Numbered from the stretch's first letter, positions 8,333-18,579 are shown. The stretch: 64,000 nucleotides of DNA from Laspinema olomoucense D3b (GCF_025370785.1 NZ_JAMXFA010000006.1:1-64000), one strand, 5' to 3'. Notes: generated from the sequence alone by a model not told the origin. A program made the numbers and translations.

Positions 8333-9253
8333 TTATACCCACTCGGCCAATTCGTCAGCATTCAGCAGACGTTTGACTTGATTGGTTTGCCTTGCCTCGA
8401 AATACTGATCATCTGCCTCAACATCTTGCTTGAAAATTTGAGGATGAATCATGGGAAAATCGAGTTCATGTCTGGGCAAGTCTCCAAAACTACTCGGATG
8501 GATGGTGTGGGTGGCTTCTTGATGTCCAAACCCAATATTAGACACTAAGTTTCTATTGGGTAAAATGGAAGAATTTTGGTGATAAATACAGGCAAAATTC
8601 CATTGATGATCCCAGGTATCGATTTGGTTTTCATATACCAAGTCAAAAATTTGGGTCTTGACGGATGATTCTCGTTTATTTCCGATGAGTTCTGCCAATT
8701 TTTGGGTTTGTTTTAATTCTGGCCATAATTTCATGTCAACATCGTAGTAAGCTTGCCATGCTCTACGCCAAGTTGCCCAGCCCCAAATATGTGTCCTGCG
8801 AGAAAAATAGTAACTTTCATGCAGATTCTGCCCGGTAATTCCTTCATTGCTTCCAGCAATATGCATGACTCGGGGATCGTCTCGATACTGAGTTAAAAGT
8901 TCTTGACAATAGCGGAAGAAGCTTTGATTGGGTAAACAGTCATCTTCCAGGATGATGGCTTCTTCCACGGTGTCGAAGACCCAATCTATGCCACTGGAAA
9001 CGCGCCACTTACATCCTAAATTAATGTCGGAATAATGCTTGAGGACTTGACAATCCCAGTCTACGCGGTCAATGATCTGTCGAGTCGCTGCACATTTTTC
9101 GGCTTCCCCGGGGCGATCGCTACGCGGCCCATCGGCAATGACTAACAACTGAGACGGTTGAGCTTGACGAATCGACTCAAATACCTGTGCGGTCGTATCG
9201 GGTCGGTTAAAGATGAGCAAAGCAACCGGGGTTGTTAATTGCCAATCATCCAT
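8333..9253 (-). CDS. Glycosyltransferase-like protein (GT-A fold)
   Basis: Protein of 306 residues resembling cyanobacterial proteins annotated as glycosyltransferase or HlpA-like. It opens with PVALLIFNRPD and contains ILEDDC near residue 105, the acidic cluster expected to hold the metal and nucleotide sugar in a GT-A fold. RTHIWGWATWRRAWQAY is another recognisable motif. No signal peptide or membrane segment is visible. The open frame extends upstream to a TTG at 9280, but a good AAGGAG site ends 10 bp before ATG 9253, which fixes the start. Acceptor and donor are unknown. Confidence 0.75.
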   Translation of the reverse strand: MDDWQLTTPVALLIFNRPDTTAQVFESIRQAQPSQLLVIADGPRSDRPGEAEKCAATRQIIDRVDWDCQVLKHYSDINLGCKWRVSSGIDWVFDTVEEAIILEDDCLPNQSFFRYCQELLTQYRDDPRVMHIAGSNEGITGQNLHESYYFSRRTHIWGWATWRRAWQAYYDVDMKLWPELKQTQKLAELIGNKRESSVKTQIFDLVYENQIDTWDHQWNFACIYHQNSSILPNRNLVSNIGFGHQEATHTIHPSSFGDLPRHELDFPMIHPQIFKQDVEADDQYFEARQTNQVKRLLNADELAEWV

Positions 9254-9342
9254 GTTTTTGATTCTCCTTAATGTTGTCAATCAATCTAACTGTAAAGGCT
9301 AAAGACCACTCATTTTCAGGGGACAATCATAACGATTAGAGT

Positions 9343-9378
9343 TCCCCCCAACCCCCCTTAATAAGGGGGGCTTTTTAA
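9343..9378. repeat. CCCCCCTTAATAAGGGGGG hairpin repeat
   Basis: Perfect palindrome followed by CTTTTTAAG; in the plus direction it looks like a terminator, but no plus-strand gene precedes it. The same element (CCCCCCTTATTAAGGGGGG) occurs after rplL at 59513-59532. The rest of 9254-9582 shows no gene. Confidence 0.75.
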
Positions 9379-9582
9379 GTCTCTCAAGTGAATAGCTTTG
9401 ATGTCTTTTACCTCAAAAATGACTGGATACTCCCAGGAGGAATAGGTGAGCGATCGCGACCGAGGGAGTCTCCATTTGACCCTCACCGGGGTCGAGCAGG
9501 ATAATGAACTGCTCTGGTACTGTAGCATTCTCTGAAACTCTACGCAATCCTTTCGGTTTCCAATCAGAGATTTAGCCCGGGT

Positions 9583-9978
9583 TTATGAATTTACAAAATC
9601 CGAGGGAGTTCGGGTGATTTCCACGGAAATTTTTCCCGAGAAATCGGGGATTGGAGCGGAAACTTTTGTTAAGCGAACTCTAATTTTTTGAGCTTGTTTG
9701 CATTGGAGAATGGAGCGAGCAATTTGGGTTGCCAAATGTTCCATTGTATTGAATTTGGCGGTTTCGATTTGATGGCGAACCCGCTCAACCAATTGGCGAT
9801 AATCTAAAGTGTCTTCTAGGTGATCGCTGTTTCCCACCGCTAATAAATCCACCCATAAGGTTAAATCCACTTCAAACCATTGACCGAGCATTCGTTCCTC
9901 GGCCAAATAGCCCGTGTAACCGTAATAGCGCAGGCCCGTAATTGAGATCGCGTCTCTTTGTTCTACAGATTTGTCCAT
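9583..9978 (-). CDS. folB: Dihydroneopterin aldolase
   Basis: Folate-pathway enzyme that cleaves 7,8-dihydroneopterin to 6-hydroxymethyl-dihydropterin and glycolaldehyde. From ATG 9978 it is 131 residues, the usual size. Family residues are visible: the N-terminal GxxGxxxxE region (YYGYTGYLAEER), Glu80 in TMEHLA and the catalytic Lys105 in LTKVSAPIPDF. The open frame extends 28 codons further upstream, but that part is not FolB-like. It is the second pterin-utilising gene in this minus-strand region and may draw on the same precursor pool as PTPS. Confidence 0.92.
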   Translation of the reverse strand: MDKSVEQRDAISITGLRYYGYTGYLAEERMLGQWFEVDLTLWVDLLAVGNSDHLEDTLDYRQLVERVRHQIETAKFNTMEHLATQIARSILQCKQAQKIRVRLTKVSAPIPDFSGKISVEITRTPSDFVNS

Positions 9979-10325
9979 GTTGTACCAAAAGTCAATCCCT
10001 GGTTTATGTCCCGATCTTGGACATCTTTCCCGATTGTCAGTCCCAAGGAAACCCAGGGCCAAACTATCCTACCGCAAACTGAGAGAACTCATCCCCATTG
10101 CTGCAAAATGTCGGTGTAAAACTTTACTAGGACCCTAGCAGGGGGGAACTTAGGGCCACTGCTGCCCAGCATCCCCCGGTCATTTTCAGCGGTGATGCGA
10201 TCGCCCATGAGGATCCCGCAATCATTCTGGCCACACAACGATAAAATGATTGAGCGACCTCAAGTCGTCGAATTTGTGGCCCCGTTCTGGGTCCTAAGTT
10301 CACTGTTCAGAAAGCAAAAACGGTT

Positions 10326-11057
10326 ATGGCGGCGATGGAAAAACTCTATGAAGGCAAAGCGAAAATCCTATATACCACCGAAGACCCCGAGGTAGTGGTT
10401 TCCCAGTTTAAAGATGATGCCACCGCCTTTAATGCGCTCAAACGGGGGACCATCGTCGGAAAAGGGCAGATGAACTGTGCGATCGGCACGGCCCTGTTTA
10501 ACCTGCTGGAATCCAAAGGAATCCCCACCCATTTCATCGAGCAAACCAGTCCGAACGAAATGCGAGTCAAGCGGGTGCAGATCGTCCCGCTAGAGGTCGT
10601 CATCCGCAATATTGCCGCCGGAAGTTTGTGTAAGCAAACCGGCATCCCCCAAGGAACAGTCCTCAAACAACCCCTAGTGGAATTTTTCTATAAAAACGAT
10701 GAACTTGGGGATCCCTTGTTAACCCGCGATCGCCTGCTTTTATTAGAACTTGCCACCCCAGAACAACTAGAGCAACTGAGGGCAATGGCATTGGAAATCA
10801 ACCAAATCCTCTCAGAATTTTTCCATCAGTGTCAAATTATCCTAGTTGACTTTAAACTGGAGTTCGGATTCGATGGCAAGGGGAACCTAATACTTGCCGA
10901 TGAAATCAGTCCTGATACTTGCCGACTCTGGGATGAATCCCAAACGGATCCCACAGACCGCATCCTGGATAAAGACCGATTCCGGCAGGATTTGGGAAAT
11001 GTAGAAAATGCCTATCAGCAAGTCCTTGAACGGGTGCTTTCTCATCTATCGATTTAA
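10326..11057 (+). CDS. purC: SAICAR synthetase
   Basis: Phosphoribosylaminoimidazole-succinocarboxamide synthase, the ATP-dependent joining of CAIR and aspartate in purine synthesis. It has 243 residues, the normal bacterial length, with N-terminal KLYEGKAKILY, nucleotide/substrate loops NEMRVKRVQIVPLEVVIRN and AAGSL, and the signature DEISPDTCRLWD. ATG 10326 or ATG 10335 could serve as start; no strong ribosome site decides. It is divergent from folB and followed by omp85 132 bp later. Confidence 0.95.
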   Translation: MAAMEKLYEGKAKILYTTEDPEVVVSQFKDDATAFNALKRGTIVGKGQMNCAIGTALFNLLESKGIPTHFIEQTSPNEMRVKRVQIVPLEVVIRNIAAGSLCKQTGIPQGTVLKQPLVEFFYKNDELGDPLLTRDRLLLLELATPEQLEQLRAMALEINQILSEFFHQCQIILVDFKLEFGFDGKGNLILADEISPDTCRLWDESQTDPTDRILDKDRFRQDLGNVENAYQQVLERVLSHLSI

Positions 11058-11189
11058 GAGTCCGAGGGATTAATTAGCCCTAACGCCTTAATGAAGGGAG
11101 GAGAATTTACTTCCTTCAGGAATTGTAGTGACTCACGCTTGTATCCTTTCTTTTGGTTTCTCTGGACGTGCCAAATAACGACTAAACCC

Positions 11190-13739
11190 ATGCGCTTATC
11201 TCCTGTCTTGTCAGCCGTTCTTGCTACTTGTGCCATTCTCAGTATTGCCAACCCCAGTCGGGGAGAGACCTCGGCACTCTTGGCCCCATCCACAACCGAC
11301 CCTTCAATGGAAGTGGAGGATCTCACGACAACCGACCCTGCCGAGCGATCGCCCGATGGACCCACAGACTGGGCTGAATCTTCCTTAATTGAGGGGATTA
11401 AAAGTATTGAGAAGATTGAGAATGGGGATGCAGCCAGTTTAGCTGTGACTCAGGGACAAGGGGAGGAGATATCCCCGGCACCGGATATTGTTCTACCTGA
11501 ATCCGATGCAGAGCAACCGGGAGTGGAATTGAGCCAGGGGGATGACACACCGCAGACCCCCGTGACTGCATCAGAACAGGCAGTAGAGGAAGAACCCTTA
11601 GCCGAGGCGATCGCCCCAGAAGAAGCGATCGCCGCCATTGGGGCACAGAGCGATCGCCCCAGTCAATCCCCTGCCGAACTCCTGATCACCCCGCCCTTAC
11701 AACAACCAGACGTCAGCGATCGCGCAGAGGACTGGAAGCGGGCGCTCGCCCAAGACCCCACCCCAACCGAACCCGCCGAACCTGATGCCATAGAAACCGA
11801 ACCCTCGACTCGTCCAGTCGTCCCCGAAACCACCGATGAAGCAACTCCTGAAACCACGGACGAAGCCACACCCGAAGACACAGACGAAGCTACACCCGAA
11901 GACACGAACCAAACCACCCCACGACCCATAACACCCCCACCACTGATTCCACCCCAGTCCCAACCAGCACCCCAAGCAGAACCGCAAGTCTTGGTTGCCG
12001 AAGTTGTCGTTAGTGGCGTTGAAGGAGAACTCCAAGACGAAGTGTATCGCGTCATTTCCCTGCGTCCAGGACAGACCACCACCCGGTCCCAACTGCAACA
12101 GGACATCAACGCCATTTTTGCCACCGGCTATTTTTCTAACGTCCGGGCCGAACCTCAAGACACCCCCCTTGGTGTCCGAGTCACCTTTGTAGTCGAATCC
12201 AACCCCGTATTAACCAGCGTAGAAGTCCGAGGAAACCAAGTCCTCCCGCAAGAGGTTATTAATGAAATTTTCGCCGAACAGTATGGGGATATCCTCAACC
12301 TGCGCGACTTCCAGGAAGGCATCAAACAGTTAAACGAATGGTATCAACAAAACGGCTACGTCCTGGCCCAAGTCATTGACACCCCCCAAGTTGCCGCTGA
12401 TGGTACCGTCATTCTGGAAGTCGCCGAAGGGGTCGTCGAGAGTATTGAAATCCAGTTCATCAACGAAGAAGGGGAACTGGTGGACGCCGAAGGGCAACCC
12501 ATTCGAGGCCGGACTAAGGAATACATTGTCACCCGAGAACTGGAACTAGAACCCGGAGAAGTCTTTAATCGCCAAACCATTGAACGGGATTTACAGCGAG
12601 TCTTTGGACTGGGCATTTTTGAAGATGTCCAAATTTCCCTCAACCCGGGTCAAAATCCTCGCAACGTCGTGGTTGTGGTCAATGTCTTAGAAAGAAGTAC
12701 CGGGTCGATCGCCGCAGGTGCAGGGATTAGTTCGGCCAGTGGTTTATTTGGAACCCTCAGCGTGCAAGAGCAAAACCTATTTGGGAGAAACCTCAAATTA
12801 GGAACCGAGTTGCAAATTGGACAGCGCGAGGTGCTGTTTGATGTCAACTTTACCGACCCCTGGATTGCCGGTTGGGATAGTCGCACCTCCTATACCGTCA
12901 ATCTATTCCGACGGCGCTCCATCTCCTTTATTTTTGATGGGGGAGATCCGGAAATCGAACTCCCCGACGACGGGGGCCGTCCGCGAATTCTGCGCTTTGG
13001 CGGGGGACTCACCTTTTCCCGTCCCTTGGATAATGGCTGGAGAGCCTCATTAGGAACCCAGTATCAACGAGTCAGTACCCGAGATGATGATGGGGATATC
13101 GCCCGAACTGACGAAGCCGGAAACGATTTGAGCTTTAGTGGCGACGGTAAAGATGATTTGTTTACCTTCCAACTCAGTGGCACCCGAGATTTACGCGATA
13201 GTGCGTTGCAGCCAACCTCCGGGAGTGTCCTGCGCATCAGTACGGAACAATCGGTTCCCATTGGCCTGGGGAGTATCTTCTTCAATCGGTTGAGAGCCAG
13301 TTATAACTACTACATCCCCATCAATTTAATTCGCTTTTCTGAAGGACCTCAAACCTTTGCTTTAAGCGTTCAAGGGGGAACGGTACTGGGGGATTTACCC
13401 CCCTACGAAGCCTTTTCCCTCGGCGGTACTACCACCGTGCGCGGTTACGATGAAGGGGGGGTGGGAACCGGACGCAGTTATGTGCAAGGCTCCGCCGAGT
13501 ATCGCTTCCCGATTTATTCCGTGGTGGGTGGGGCACTGTTCTTTGATGCGGCTACGGACCTCGGAACTGGGGGCAACGTTCCGGGACGACCGGCAGAGGC
13601 CCGCAACAAACCGGGTAGCGGCTTTGGCTATGGGTTAGGGATCCGAGTCCAGTCTCCCCTGGGTCCGATTCGGGTGGATTTCGCCCTGAATGATGATGGT
13701 GGCAGTCGCTTCCATTTTGGTCTTGGCGAACGATTCTAG
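11190..13739 (+). CDS. Omp85/BamA outer-membrane assembly protein
   Basis: Outer-membrane protein that inserts beta-barrel proteins; homologue of BamA and chloroplast Toc75. A signal peptide starts at Met 11190 ([19 protein letters not shown]). A long acidic Pro/Thr/Glu/Gln-rich periplasmic linker follows to about 11985, with repeated TTDEATPE units. Three POTRA domains then lie at about 11990-12205, 12210-12445 and 12450-12690, followed by a C-terminal 16-strand barrel containing the [10 protein letters not shown] substrate loop and ending in a terminal Phe. Three POTRA domains are usual for cyanobacterial Omp85. The frame extends to ATG 11091, but that part precedes the signal peptide. The next gene, lpxC, is coupled through a shared stop/SD region. 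Confidence 0.93.
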   Translation: MRLSPVLSAVLATCAILSIANPSRGETSALLAPSTTDPSMEVEDLTTTDPAERSPDGPTDWAESSLIEGIKSIEKIENGDAASLAVTQGQGEEISPAPDIVLPESDAEQPGVELSQGDDTPQTPVTASEQAVEEEPLAEAIAPEEAIAAIGAQSDRPSQSPAELLITPPLQQPDVSDRAEDWKRALAQDPTPTEPAEPDAIETEPSTRPVVPETTDEATPETTDEATPEDTDEATPEDTNQTTPRPITPPPLIPPQSQPAPQAEPQVLVAEVVVSGVEGELQDEVYRVISLRPGQTTTRSQLQQDINAIFATGYFSNVRAEPQDTPLGVRVTFVVESNPVLTSVEVRGNQVLPQEVINEIFAEQYGDILNLRDFQEGIKQLNEWYQQNGYVLAQVIDTPQVAADGTVILEVAEGVVESIEIQFINEEGELVDAEGQPIRGRTKEYIVTRELELEPGEVFNRQTIERDLQRVFGLGIFEDVQISLNPGQNPRNVVVVVNVLERSTGSIAAGAGISSASGLFGTLSVQEQNLFGRNLKLGTELQIGQREVLFDVNFTDPWIAGWDSRTSYTVNLFRRRSISFIFDGGDPEIELPDDGGRPRILRFGGGLTFSRPLDNGWRASLGTQYQRVSTRDDDGDIARTDEAGNDLSFSGDGKDDLFTFQLSGTRDLRDSALQPTSGSVLRISTEQSVPIGLGSIFFNRLRASYNYYIPINLIRFSEGPQTFALSVQGGTVLGDLPPYEAFSLGGTTTVRGYDEGGVGTGRSYVQGSAEYRFPIYSVVGGALFFDAATDLGTGGNVPGRPAEARNKPGSGFGYGLGIRVQSPLGPIRVDFALNDDGGSRFHFGLGERF

Positions 13740-13755
13740 GAGGCCAGATTTGTTG
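13738..13755 (+). promoter_or_regulatory. Ribosome site deciding a TTG start for lpxC
   Basis: AGGAGG (13738-13743) overlaps the omp85 stop codon TAG (13737-13739) and precedes tandem TTG codons at 13750 and 13753. This favours a non-ATG start for lpxC and translational coupling to omp85. The ATG codons further upstream lie inside omp85. Confidence 0.75.
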
Positions 13756-14631
13756 ATCAATCCCTCGTCCCATCGGCTTTCGGTAAAATCTCAGCCTCCA
13801 CAGGGTTTAGTTGCACCTGTGGAATGCGCTGGGGTGGGATTGCATACGGGGACAGTGACTCGGGTGAAAATTCTGCCCGGTGCAGTGGGAGAAGGACGCT
13901 ACTTTGTGCGGGTTGATCTTCCTGGGTGCCCGGTGATTCCGGCGAGATTTGATGCCGTCCATCAGACGACCCTTTCCACCGAACTGGCGATCGCAGAGGC
14001 ATCGGTGCGAACCGTTGAGCATTTGTTAGCCGCTTTGATGACAATGGGGGTGGAGGATGCGCGCATTGAAGTGGATGGACCGGAAATGCCCCTATTAGAT
14101 GGGTCTGCACTGCCTTGGGTGGAGGCGATCGCCGAAGTTGGCCTAGTCCCCACCATCCCCGGGGACCGGCCAGAAATTACTCCTCTGTCCGCTGCGGTTT
14201 CCGTCTATGAAGGAGATGCTTTTGTTTCGGCCATCCCTTCCCCGGAACTGCGATTTAGTTATGGAATTGATTTTCCCGAACCGGCGATCGGCAACCAGTG
14301 GCACAGTTGGTCCCCCAGTCAGTCCAGCTTTGTCACAGACATCGCCCCAGCCCGCACCTTTGGTCTAGCCCGTCAAATCGAACAACTCCAGGCAGCGGGT
14401 TTAATCAAAGGGGGTAGCTTAGACAATGCCCTGGTTTGCGGGGAAACTGGGTGGATAAATCCCCCTCTACGATTTCCAAATGAACCAGTGCGTCATAAAA
14501 TTTTAGACTTAGTAGGAGATCTGAGTTTACTCGGCCCTCTGCCCCTGGCTCATTTTATTGCTTACAAAGCGAGTCATAAGCTGCATATCCAGCTTGTGCG
14601 CGCCCTGGCAGAATCACGGGTCCAGATTTAA
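13750..14631 (+). CDS. lpxC: UDP-3-O-acyl-N-acetylglucosamine deacetylase
   Basis: Zinc amidase catalysing the committed step of lipid A synthesis. Zinc-binding VEHLLAAL, substrate-loop [31 protein letters not shown], zinc/catalytic [10 protein letters not shown] and C-terminal [11 protein letters not shown] are all present. The start is TTG (13750 or 13753) because of the AGGAGG site over the omp85 stop. It is first of the lpxC-fabZ-lpxA-lpxB run, the conserved order in cyanobacteria. Confidence 0.95.
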   Translation: MLINPSSHRLSVKSQPPQGLVAPVECAGVGLHTGTVTRVKILPGAVGEGRYFVRVDLPGCPVIPARFDAVHQTTLSTELAIAEASVRTVEHLLAALMTMGVEDARIEVDGPEMPLLDGSALPWVEAIAEVGLVPTIPGDRPEITPLSAAVSVYEGDAFVSAIPSPELRFSYGIDFPEPAIGNQWHSWSPSQSSFVTDIAPARTFGLARQIEQLQAAGLIKGGSLDNALVCGETGWINPPLRFPNEPVRHKILDLVGDLSLLGPLPLAHFIAYKASHKLHIQLVRALAESRVQI

Positions 14632-14700
14632 CGAAGCGGGCGGGGTATGCTTGATAACTCTCTCCACTCTCGATCCAGACCCTATCGACTATAGCGAGTC

Positions 14701-15231
14701 ATGACCACTTCTATTGAAGTTAATTCCGTTCAATCAGCCGAGTCTACCCCAAGCCAGAGCGAAAGCACCCCCCCGAATGGGACCGGGACTGCTTTAAAAA
14801 CGACGTTCACCCTCGAAGAAGTCCAGCAACTGCTGCCTCACCGTTATCCCTTTGCCTTAGTGGACCGGATTATCGAGTATGTTCCGGCACAGCGGGCGGT
14901 GGGGATTAAAAATGTCACCTTTAATGAGCCTCATTTTCAAGGCCACTTTCCCGGGCGTCCGATCATGCCTGGGGTGTTAATTGTCGAAGCAATGGCGCAA
15001 GTCGGCGGTGTGGTGCTGACTCAGTTTCCCGGCATGGAAGGGAGTCTGTTTTTATTTGCAGGCATTGATAAAGTCCGTTTCCGTCGTCAAGTCATTCCCG
15101 GGGACCAACTGGTAATGACCACGGAACTGGTGCGTGTGTCCCAACGGCGCATTGCCAAGATGCAAGCGCGGGCTGAAGTGGATGGTCAATTGGTGACTGA
15201 AGGGGAACTCCTGTTCTCGCGAGTAGATTAA
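14701..15231 (+). CDS. fabZ: 3-hydroxyacyl-ACP dehydratase
   Basis: Cytoplasmic dehydratase of fatty-acid elongation; hot-dog fold. The catalytic pair is His82 ([11 protein letters not shown]) and Glu96 (VEAMAQ), and [14 protein letters not shown] opens the domain. About 30 N-terminal Ser/Thr/Pro-rich residues precede the domain and are longer than in the E. coli enzyme. It lies between lpxC and lpxA, linking hydroxyacyl-ACP supply to lipid A. Confidence 0.95.
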   Translation: MTTSIEVNSVQSAESTPSQSESTPPNGTGTALKTTFTLEEVQQLLPHRYPFALVDRIIEYVPAQRAVGIKNVTFNEPHFQGHFPGRPIMPGVLIVEAMAQVGGVVLTQFPGMEGSLFLFAGIDKVRFRRQVIPGDQLVMTTELVRVSQRRIAKMQARAEVDGQLVTEGELLFSRVD

Positions 15232-15263
15232 ACGGGAAATTATCAGTGAGGAGTGAGCGGGAA

Positions 15264-15290
15264 GAATTGAGAATTGAGAATTGAGAATTA
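15264..15290. repeat. Heptamer tandem repeat (GAATTGA)
   Basis: Three perfect and one partial GAATTGA units in the fabZ-lpxA gap; a short tandemly repeated repetitive (STRR) sequence of the cyanobacterial kind. Confidence 0.85.
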
Positions 15291-15367
15291 AGCCCTAGGA
15301 AACAGTTGACCGTTCACTGTTGCCAGTTGGTTCTTTTTTCTTCCTTTTTCCTTCTTCGAGTAATTTT

Positions 15368-16180
15368 ATGAAAACTCTGATTCATCCGACGGCAGTCATC
15401 CATCCGGATGCGCAACTGCACCCGACTGTTGAAGTCGGACCTTATGCCGTGATTGGGGCGCAAGTGAAAGTAGGTGCAGATACGACAATTGGTGCTCATG
15501 TTGCGATCGAGGGTTGCACGGAAATCGGGGCGCGCAATCGCATTTTTCCAGGGGCAGCGATCGGGTTTGAGCCACAGGATCTGAAGTATTCTGGGGCTTC
15601 AAGTCTCACGAAAATTGGCGATGGGAATACGATTCGCGAGTATGTGACGATTAATCGAGCCACGGGAGAGGGAGAGGCGACGGCGATCGGCAATGATAAT
15701 TTGTTGATGGCTTATGTGCATATCGCCCACAATTGTGAAATTGGCGATCGCGTGGTGATTACCAATACGGTGCAACTCGCGGGTCATGTTCGCATTGAAA
15801 ATCACGCCAGAGTTGGCGGAGTTTTGGGGATTCATCAGTTCGTGCATATTGGGGAACTGGCAATGGTGGGGGGGATGACGCGGATCGATCGCGATGTCCC
15901 GCCCTATATGTTGGTCGAGGGCAACCCCTCTCGGGTGCGATCGCTCAACCTGATCGGCCTCAAACGCGCCGGAGTCTCCCCGGATGACCTGTCCATGCTC
16001 AAAAAAGCCTTTCGCTTGATTTATCGCTCGGAGGAAACCTTTAAACAAGCCCTGGAACAATTAACGGACCTGCCCCAAACCCCCTATCTCCTCCATCTGT
16101 CCGAGTTCCTGCGTCAGTCCATCACGGGCGATCGCCGGGGACCGATTCCCGGACGGCGACGCGATTCGAGTCCAGAATAA
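15368..16180 (+). CDS. lpxA: UDP-N-acetylglucosamine O-acyltransferase
   Basis: First acyl transfer of lipid A synthesis. The left-handed beta-helix is evident from hexapeptide repeats ([IVL]GxxxxI) over residues 1-190. Catalytic His121 lies in YVHIAHNC, and the substrate loop GIHQFVHIGELAMVGG is intact. The C-terminal helices (190-271) end in a basic tail. ATG 15368 is preferred over an upstream in-frame start that would add a Phe/Ser-rich stretch derived from intergenic sequence. Confidence 0.95.
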   Translation: MKTLIHPTAVIHPDAQLHPTVEVGPYAVIGAQVKVGADTTIGAHVAIEGCTEIGARNRIFPGAAIGFEPQDLKYSGASSLTKIGDGNTIREYVTINRATGEGEATAIGNDNLLMAYVHIAHNCEIGDRVVITNTVQLAGHVRIENHARVGGVLGIHQFVHIGELAMVGGMTRIDRDVPPYMLVEGNPSRVRSLNLIGLKRAGVSPDDLSMLKKAFRLIYRSEETFKQALEQLTDLPQTPYLLHLSEFLRQSITGDRRGPIPGRRRDSSPE

Positions 16181-16190
16181 GGGGTCGCCA

Positions 16191-17357
16191 ATGGCAACAA
16201 TTTTTATCAGCACCGGGGAAGTGTCTGGGGATATGCAAGGGGCAATGTTGGTAGAAGCCCTCTATCGTCAGGCTCAATCCGCTGGCATACCCCTAGAAAT
16301 TATGGCCTTGGGTGGGGCAAAAATGGCCCAAGCCGGTGCAGTCCTCCTGGGCGATACGACGGGGATTGGTTCCGTGGGGATTCTCGAATCCTTGCCCTAT
16401 ATTTGGCCCACTGTGCAAATCCAGCGCTCTGCTAAAGCCTATCTGCGAAACTCCCCCCCGGATGCGATTATCCTGATTGACTATATCGGGCCCAATCTGG
16501 GGATTGGGAATTTTGCTAAGACGCACCTGCCCCAGGTGCCGCGAATTTATTATATTGCCCCCCAGGAGTGGGCTTGGTCTTTGGGCGATCGCACCACAAC
16601 TCAGATTGTGGGACTGTGCGATCGCCTCCTGGCCATTTTTCCCATAGAAGCCCGTTACTACCAAGAACATGGTGCAGCGGTTGATTGGGTGGGTCATCCG
16701 TTCATTGATGTCCTTGAGAAGGCCCCAAGCCGAGAGCAGGCGCGTCAAACCTTGGGAATTGACTCTGATGAACTGGCGATCGCCCTCCTCCCTGCCTCCC
16801 GACAACAAGAACTCCGCTATCTCTTACCCGTGATGTTTGAGGCGGCACAGCAGATCCAAACTCACCATCCCTCCGCACAGTTTTATATCCCCTTATCCTG
16901 GGAAAAATATCGCCCCACCTTAGAAACCGAGATTCAGCGTTATGGATTGCGGGCTAAATTGGTGGAAGCGAGTCAAAGTCGCATGGCGATCGCCGCCGCT
17001 GACTTAGCCATTACCAAATCGGGGACCGTCAATTTAGAAATTGCCCTGTTAAACATCCCTCAAGTCGTGATCTACCGCGTCAATCCCCTCACTGCCTGGA
17101 TTGCTCGTCATTTGCTCAAATTTTCCATCCCCTTCATGTCCGCCCCTAACCTCGTCTTAATGAAAGCCGTGGTTCCAGAATTGCTGCAAGAGTCAGCTAC
17201 AGCCGAGAACATCGTTCGGGAAGCGCTGGACTTACTGGAAAATCCCGATCGCCGAGAGCAAATGCAGCAAGACTATGAGCAAATGCGAAATGCCTTGGGG
17301 GAACCAGGAGTTTGCGATCGGGCAGCACAGATTATTTTGGGGCTAATCAAGCATTAG
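16191..17357 (+). CDS. lpxB: Lipid-A-disaccharide synthase
   Basis: GT19 glycosyltransferase joining lipid X and UDP-diacylglucosamine. It has 388 residues, the normal length. Markers are STGEVSGDMQGA at the N-terminus, MALGGAKMAQAG, IGSVGILE, YYIAPQEWAW, VGHPFID, LLPASRQQEL and KSGTVNLEIALLNIPQVV. It begins 10 bp after lpxA, so the two are cotranscribed. Confidence 0.95.
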   Translation: MATIFISTGEVSGDMQGAMLVEALYRQAQSAGIPLEIMALGGAKMAQAGAVLLGDTTGIGSVGILESLPYIWPTVQIQRSAKAYLRNSPPDAIILIDYIGPNLGIGNFAKTHLPQVPRIYYIAPQEWAWSLGDRTTTQIVGLCDRLLAIFPIEARYYQEHGAAVDWVGHPFIDVLEKAPSREQARQTLGIDSDELAIALLPASRQQELRYLLPVMFEAAQQIQTHHPSAQFYIPLSWEKYRPTLETEIQRYGLRAKLVEASQSRMAIAAADLAITKSGTVNLEIALLNIPQVVIYRVNPLTAWIARHLLKFSIPFMSAPNLVLMKAVVPELLQESATAENIVREALDLLENPDRREQMQQDYEQMRNALGEPGVCDRAAQIILGLIKH

Positions 17358-17413
17358 AGTTTCGGGTTGGGTCGTTATACCAAATCCAGTTGTAAGCCCT
17401 CGGTTTTCTCAAT

Positions 17414-17488
17414 AAGCCCGCGCTTCTCGGGCTTTGTTCGTATAGCCCCCCCCTTTCCTTACGGAACGCTACGCGAACAGGGTGCGGG
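17414..17488. repeat. REP-like palindromic element
   Basis: AAGCCCGCGCTTCTCGGGCTT, then TGTTCGTATAGCC, then CCTTACGGAACGCTACGCGAACA: the two-module element also found at 52341-52425 and 52563-52640. It lies 57 bp after lpxB. The remaining gap 17358-17641 contains no gene; a 61-codon frame here is repeat-derived. Confidence 0.8.
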
Positions 17489-17641
17489 TCAGTCATCTGA
17501 AAAACACCCCCGCCGGGGCTTGATTCCCCCTAAAACCGGCCCATTTGGGTGAATCCAGCCATGTCCAGGACCCCCAAGGTATGATCAAGCCTAAAAAATC
17601 AAGACTTCCTAACAATTCTGGGAGAACTCAGAAGAAAAGTG

Positions 17642-18046
17642 ATGAAAAATACCCTGCTTTATTCAACCCTGTTGGGATTATCGACCCTGATTCTCGCCCC
17701 TAGCGCCAAGGCGCAACTGTTACCACAACCTTGGGTTTCCGTAGGGGTGCAAGAGAGTGAACCGACCTTTTCTGTCGGAGTCCGGGGATTGGGCTTAGGA
17801 TTAGAAGTGGGTTTGACCAATGAGAGTGCGGTGGGGATTGACGTGATGAAATTTATCAGCCCCCCCTTGATTGGGACGATTTCCGGCTATGTCGGGGTAG
17901 GACTTTATGATAAACCCAATGCCAGTAGACAAGACTTTGCCTATTCGGCAGGGGTGCAAATCAGGCCCGATGGTAACTTTTTCTTTGGGGCGGGATACCA
18001 CAACCTCCGAGGGATTAACGGTCAAATTGGGTTCAAACTTTATTAG
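17642..18046 (+). CDS. Small exported protein, probable outer-membrane barrel
   Basis: About 134 residues, family not recognised. A signal peptide ends at SAKAQ. The mature part is built of alternating Gly/aromatic beta-strand-like segments (SVGVRGLGLGLEVGLT, YVGVGLYD, YSAGVQIRPDGNFFFGAGYH) and ends in a hydrophobic strand (GQIGFKLY). This suggests a small barrel or beta-rich surface protein. A GTG at 17639 directly precedes the chosen ATG 17642. Confidence 0.7.
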   Translation: MKNTLLYSTLLGLSTLILAPSAKAQLLPQPWVSVGVQESEPTFSVGVRGLGLGLEVGLTNESAVGIDVMKFISPPLIGTISGYVGVGLYDKPNASRQDFAYSAGVQIRPDGNFFFGAGYHNLRGINGQIGFKLY

Positions 18047-18240
18047 AACCGGGGCATTAGTCTGAGGCGATCGCCCGAAGCCCCCTGAATCAGGGGGTCT
18101 TTTTAAAGTTTTGAGGGAAGAAATTAAAGCGAAATGTCGGCTATAGGTTGTTTTTAGCCCTAAGACCACCCCTGAGAGCCTGCGTCATCGGACTCATCAA
18201 CGTTATAATTCTTTACGGAAGCCTGCGTATAATAATTTAG

Positions 18241-18579
18241 ATGAGTAAACCTGTAGTCGATGCCTTTTTTGTGGGGAGAGCCTTATCCCAAGCGCTTTAC
18301 CACGAGCTAGAAAAAACCCTAACCAATGCCCTGAGCGATTTGGGTAAATTTGATGCGGAACAGCGAGAGCGTCTGCGTTTATTCACCCAAGAGGTGATGG
18401 AACGAGCGAGTCGCGAATCAGGTTTCGTGATGAACTCGCCGGTGAATTCGGGTATGCCGAGTCCAATGGGAAGCCCCATTCCTGAACCGGGGGATCTGCA
18501 AGCGACCATTGATGAGTTGAGAGCAGAAATTGCCCAAGTTCGCGCTCAGTTACAGCTTTACCGTAGTAACCGTCCTTAA
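18241..18579 (+). CDS. Conserved small cyanobacterial protein with coiled-coil end
   Basis: 112 residues. The N-terminal helix (FFVGRALSQALYHELEKTL) and central charged helix are followed by a Pro/Met/Ser linker (PVNSGMPSPMGSPIPEP) and a C-terminal coiled coil (LQATIDELRAEIAQVRAQL). It resembles a small uncharacterised family (I believe DUF6825) found widely in cyanobacteria; this recollection needs a profile search. It is followed by the ABC1 kinase gene after 135 bp. No catalytic motif is visible. Confidence 0.7.
   Translation: MSKPVVDAFFVGRALSQALYHELEKTLTNALSDLGKFDAEQRERLRLFTQEVMERASRESGFVMNSPVNSGMPSPMGSPIPEPGDLQATIDELRAEIAQVRAQLQLYRSNRP

Noticed and set aside
11663-12158. Two 153-codon minus-strand ORFs
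   Set aside because: Antisense to the low-complexity linker of Omp85; Ser/Gly/Val-rich shadow frames.
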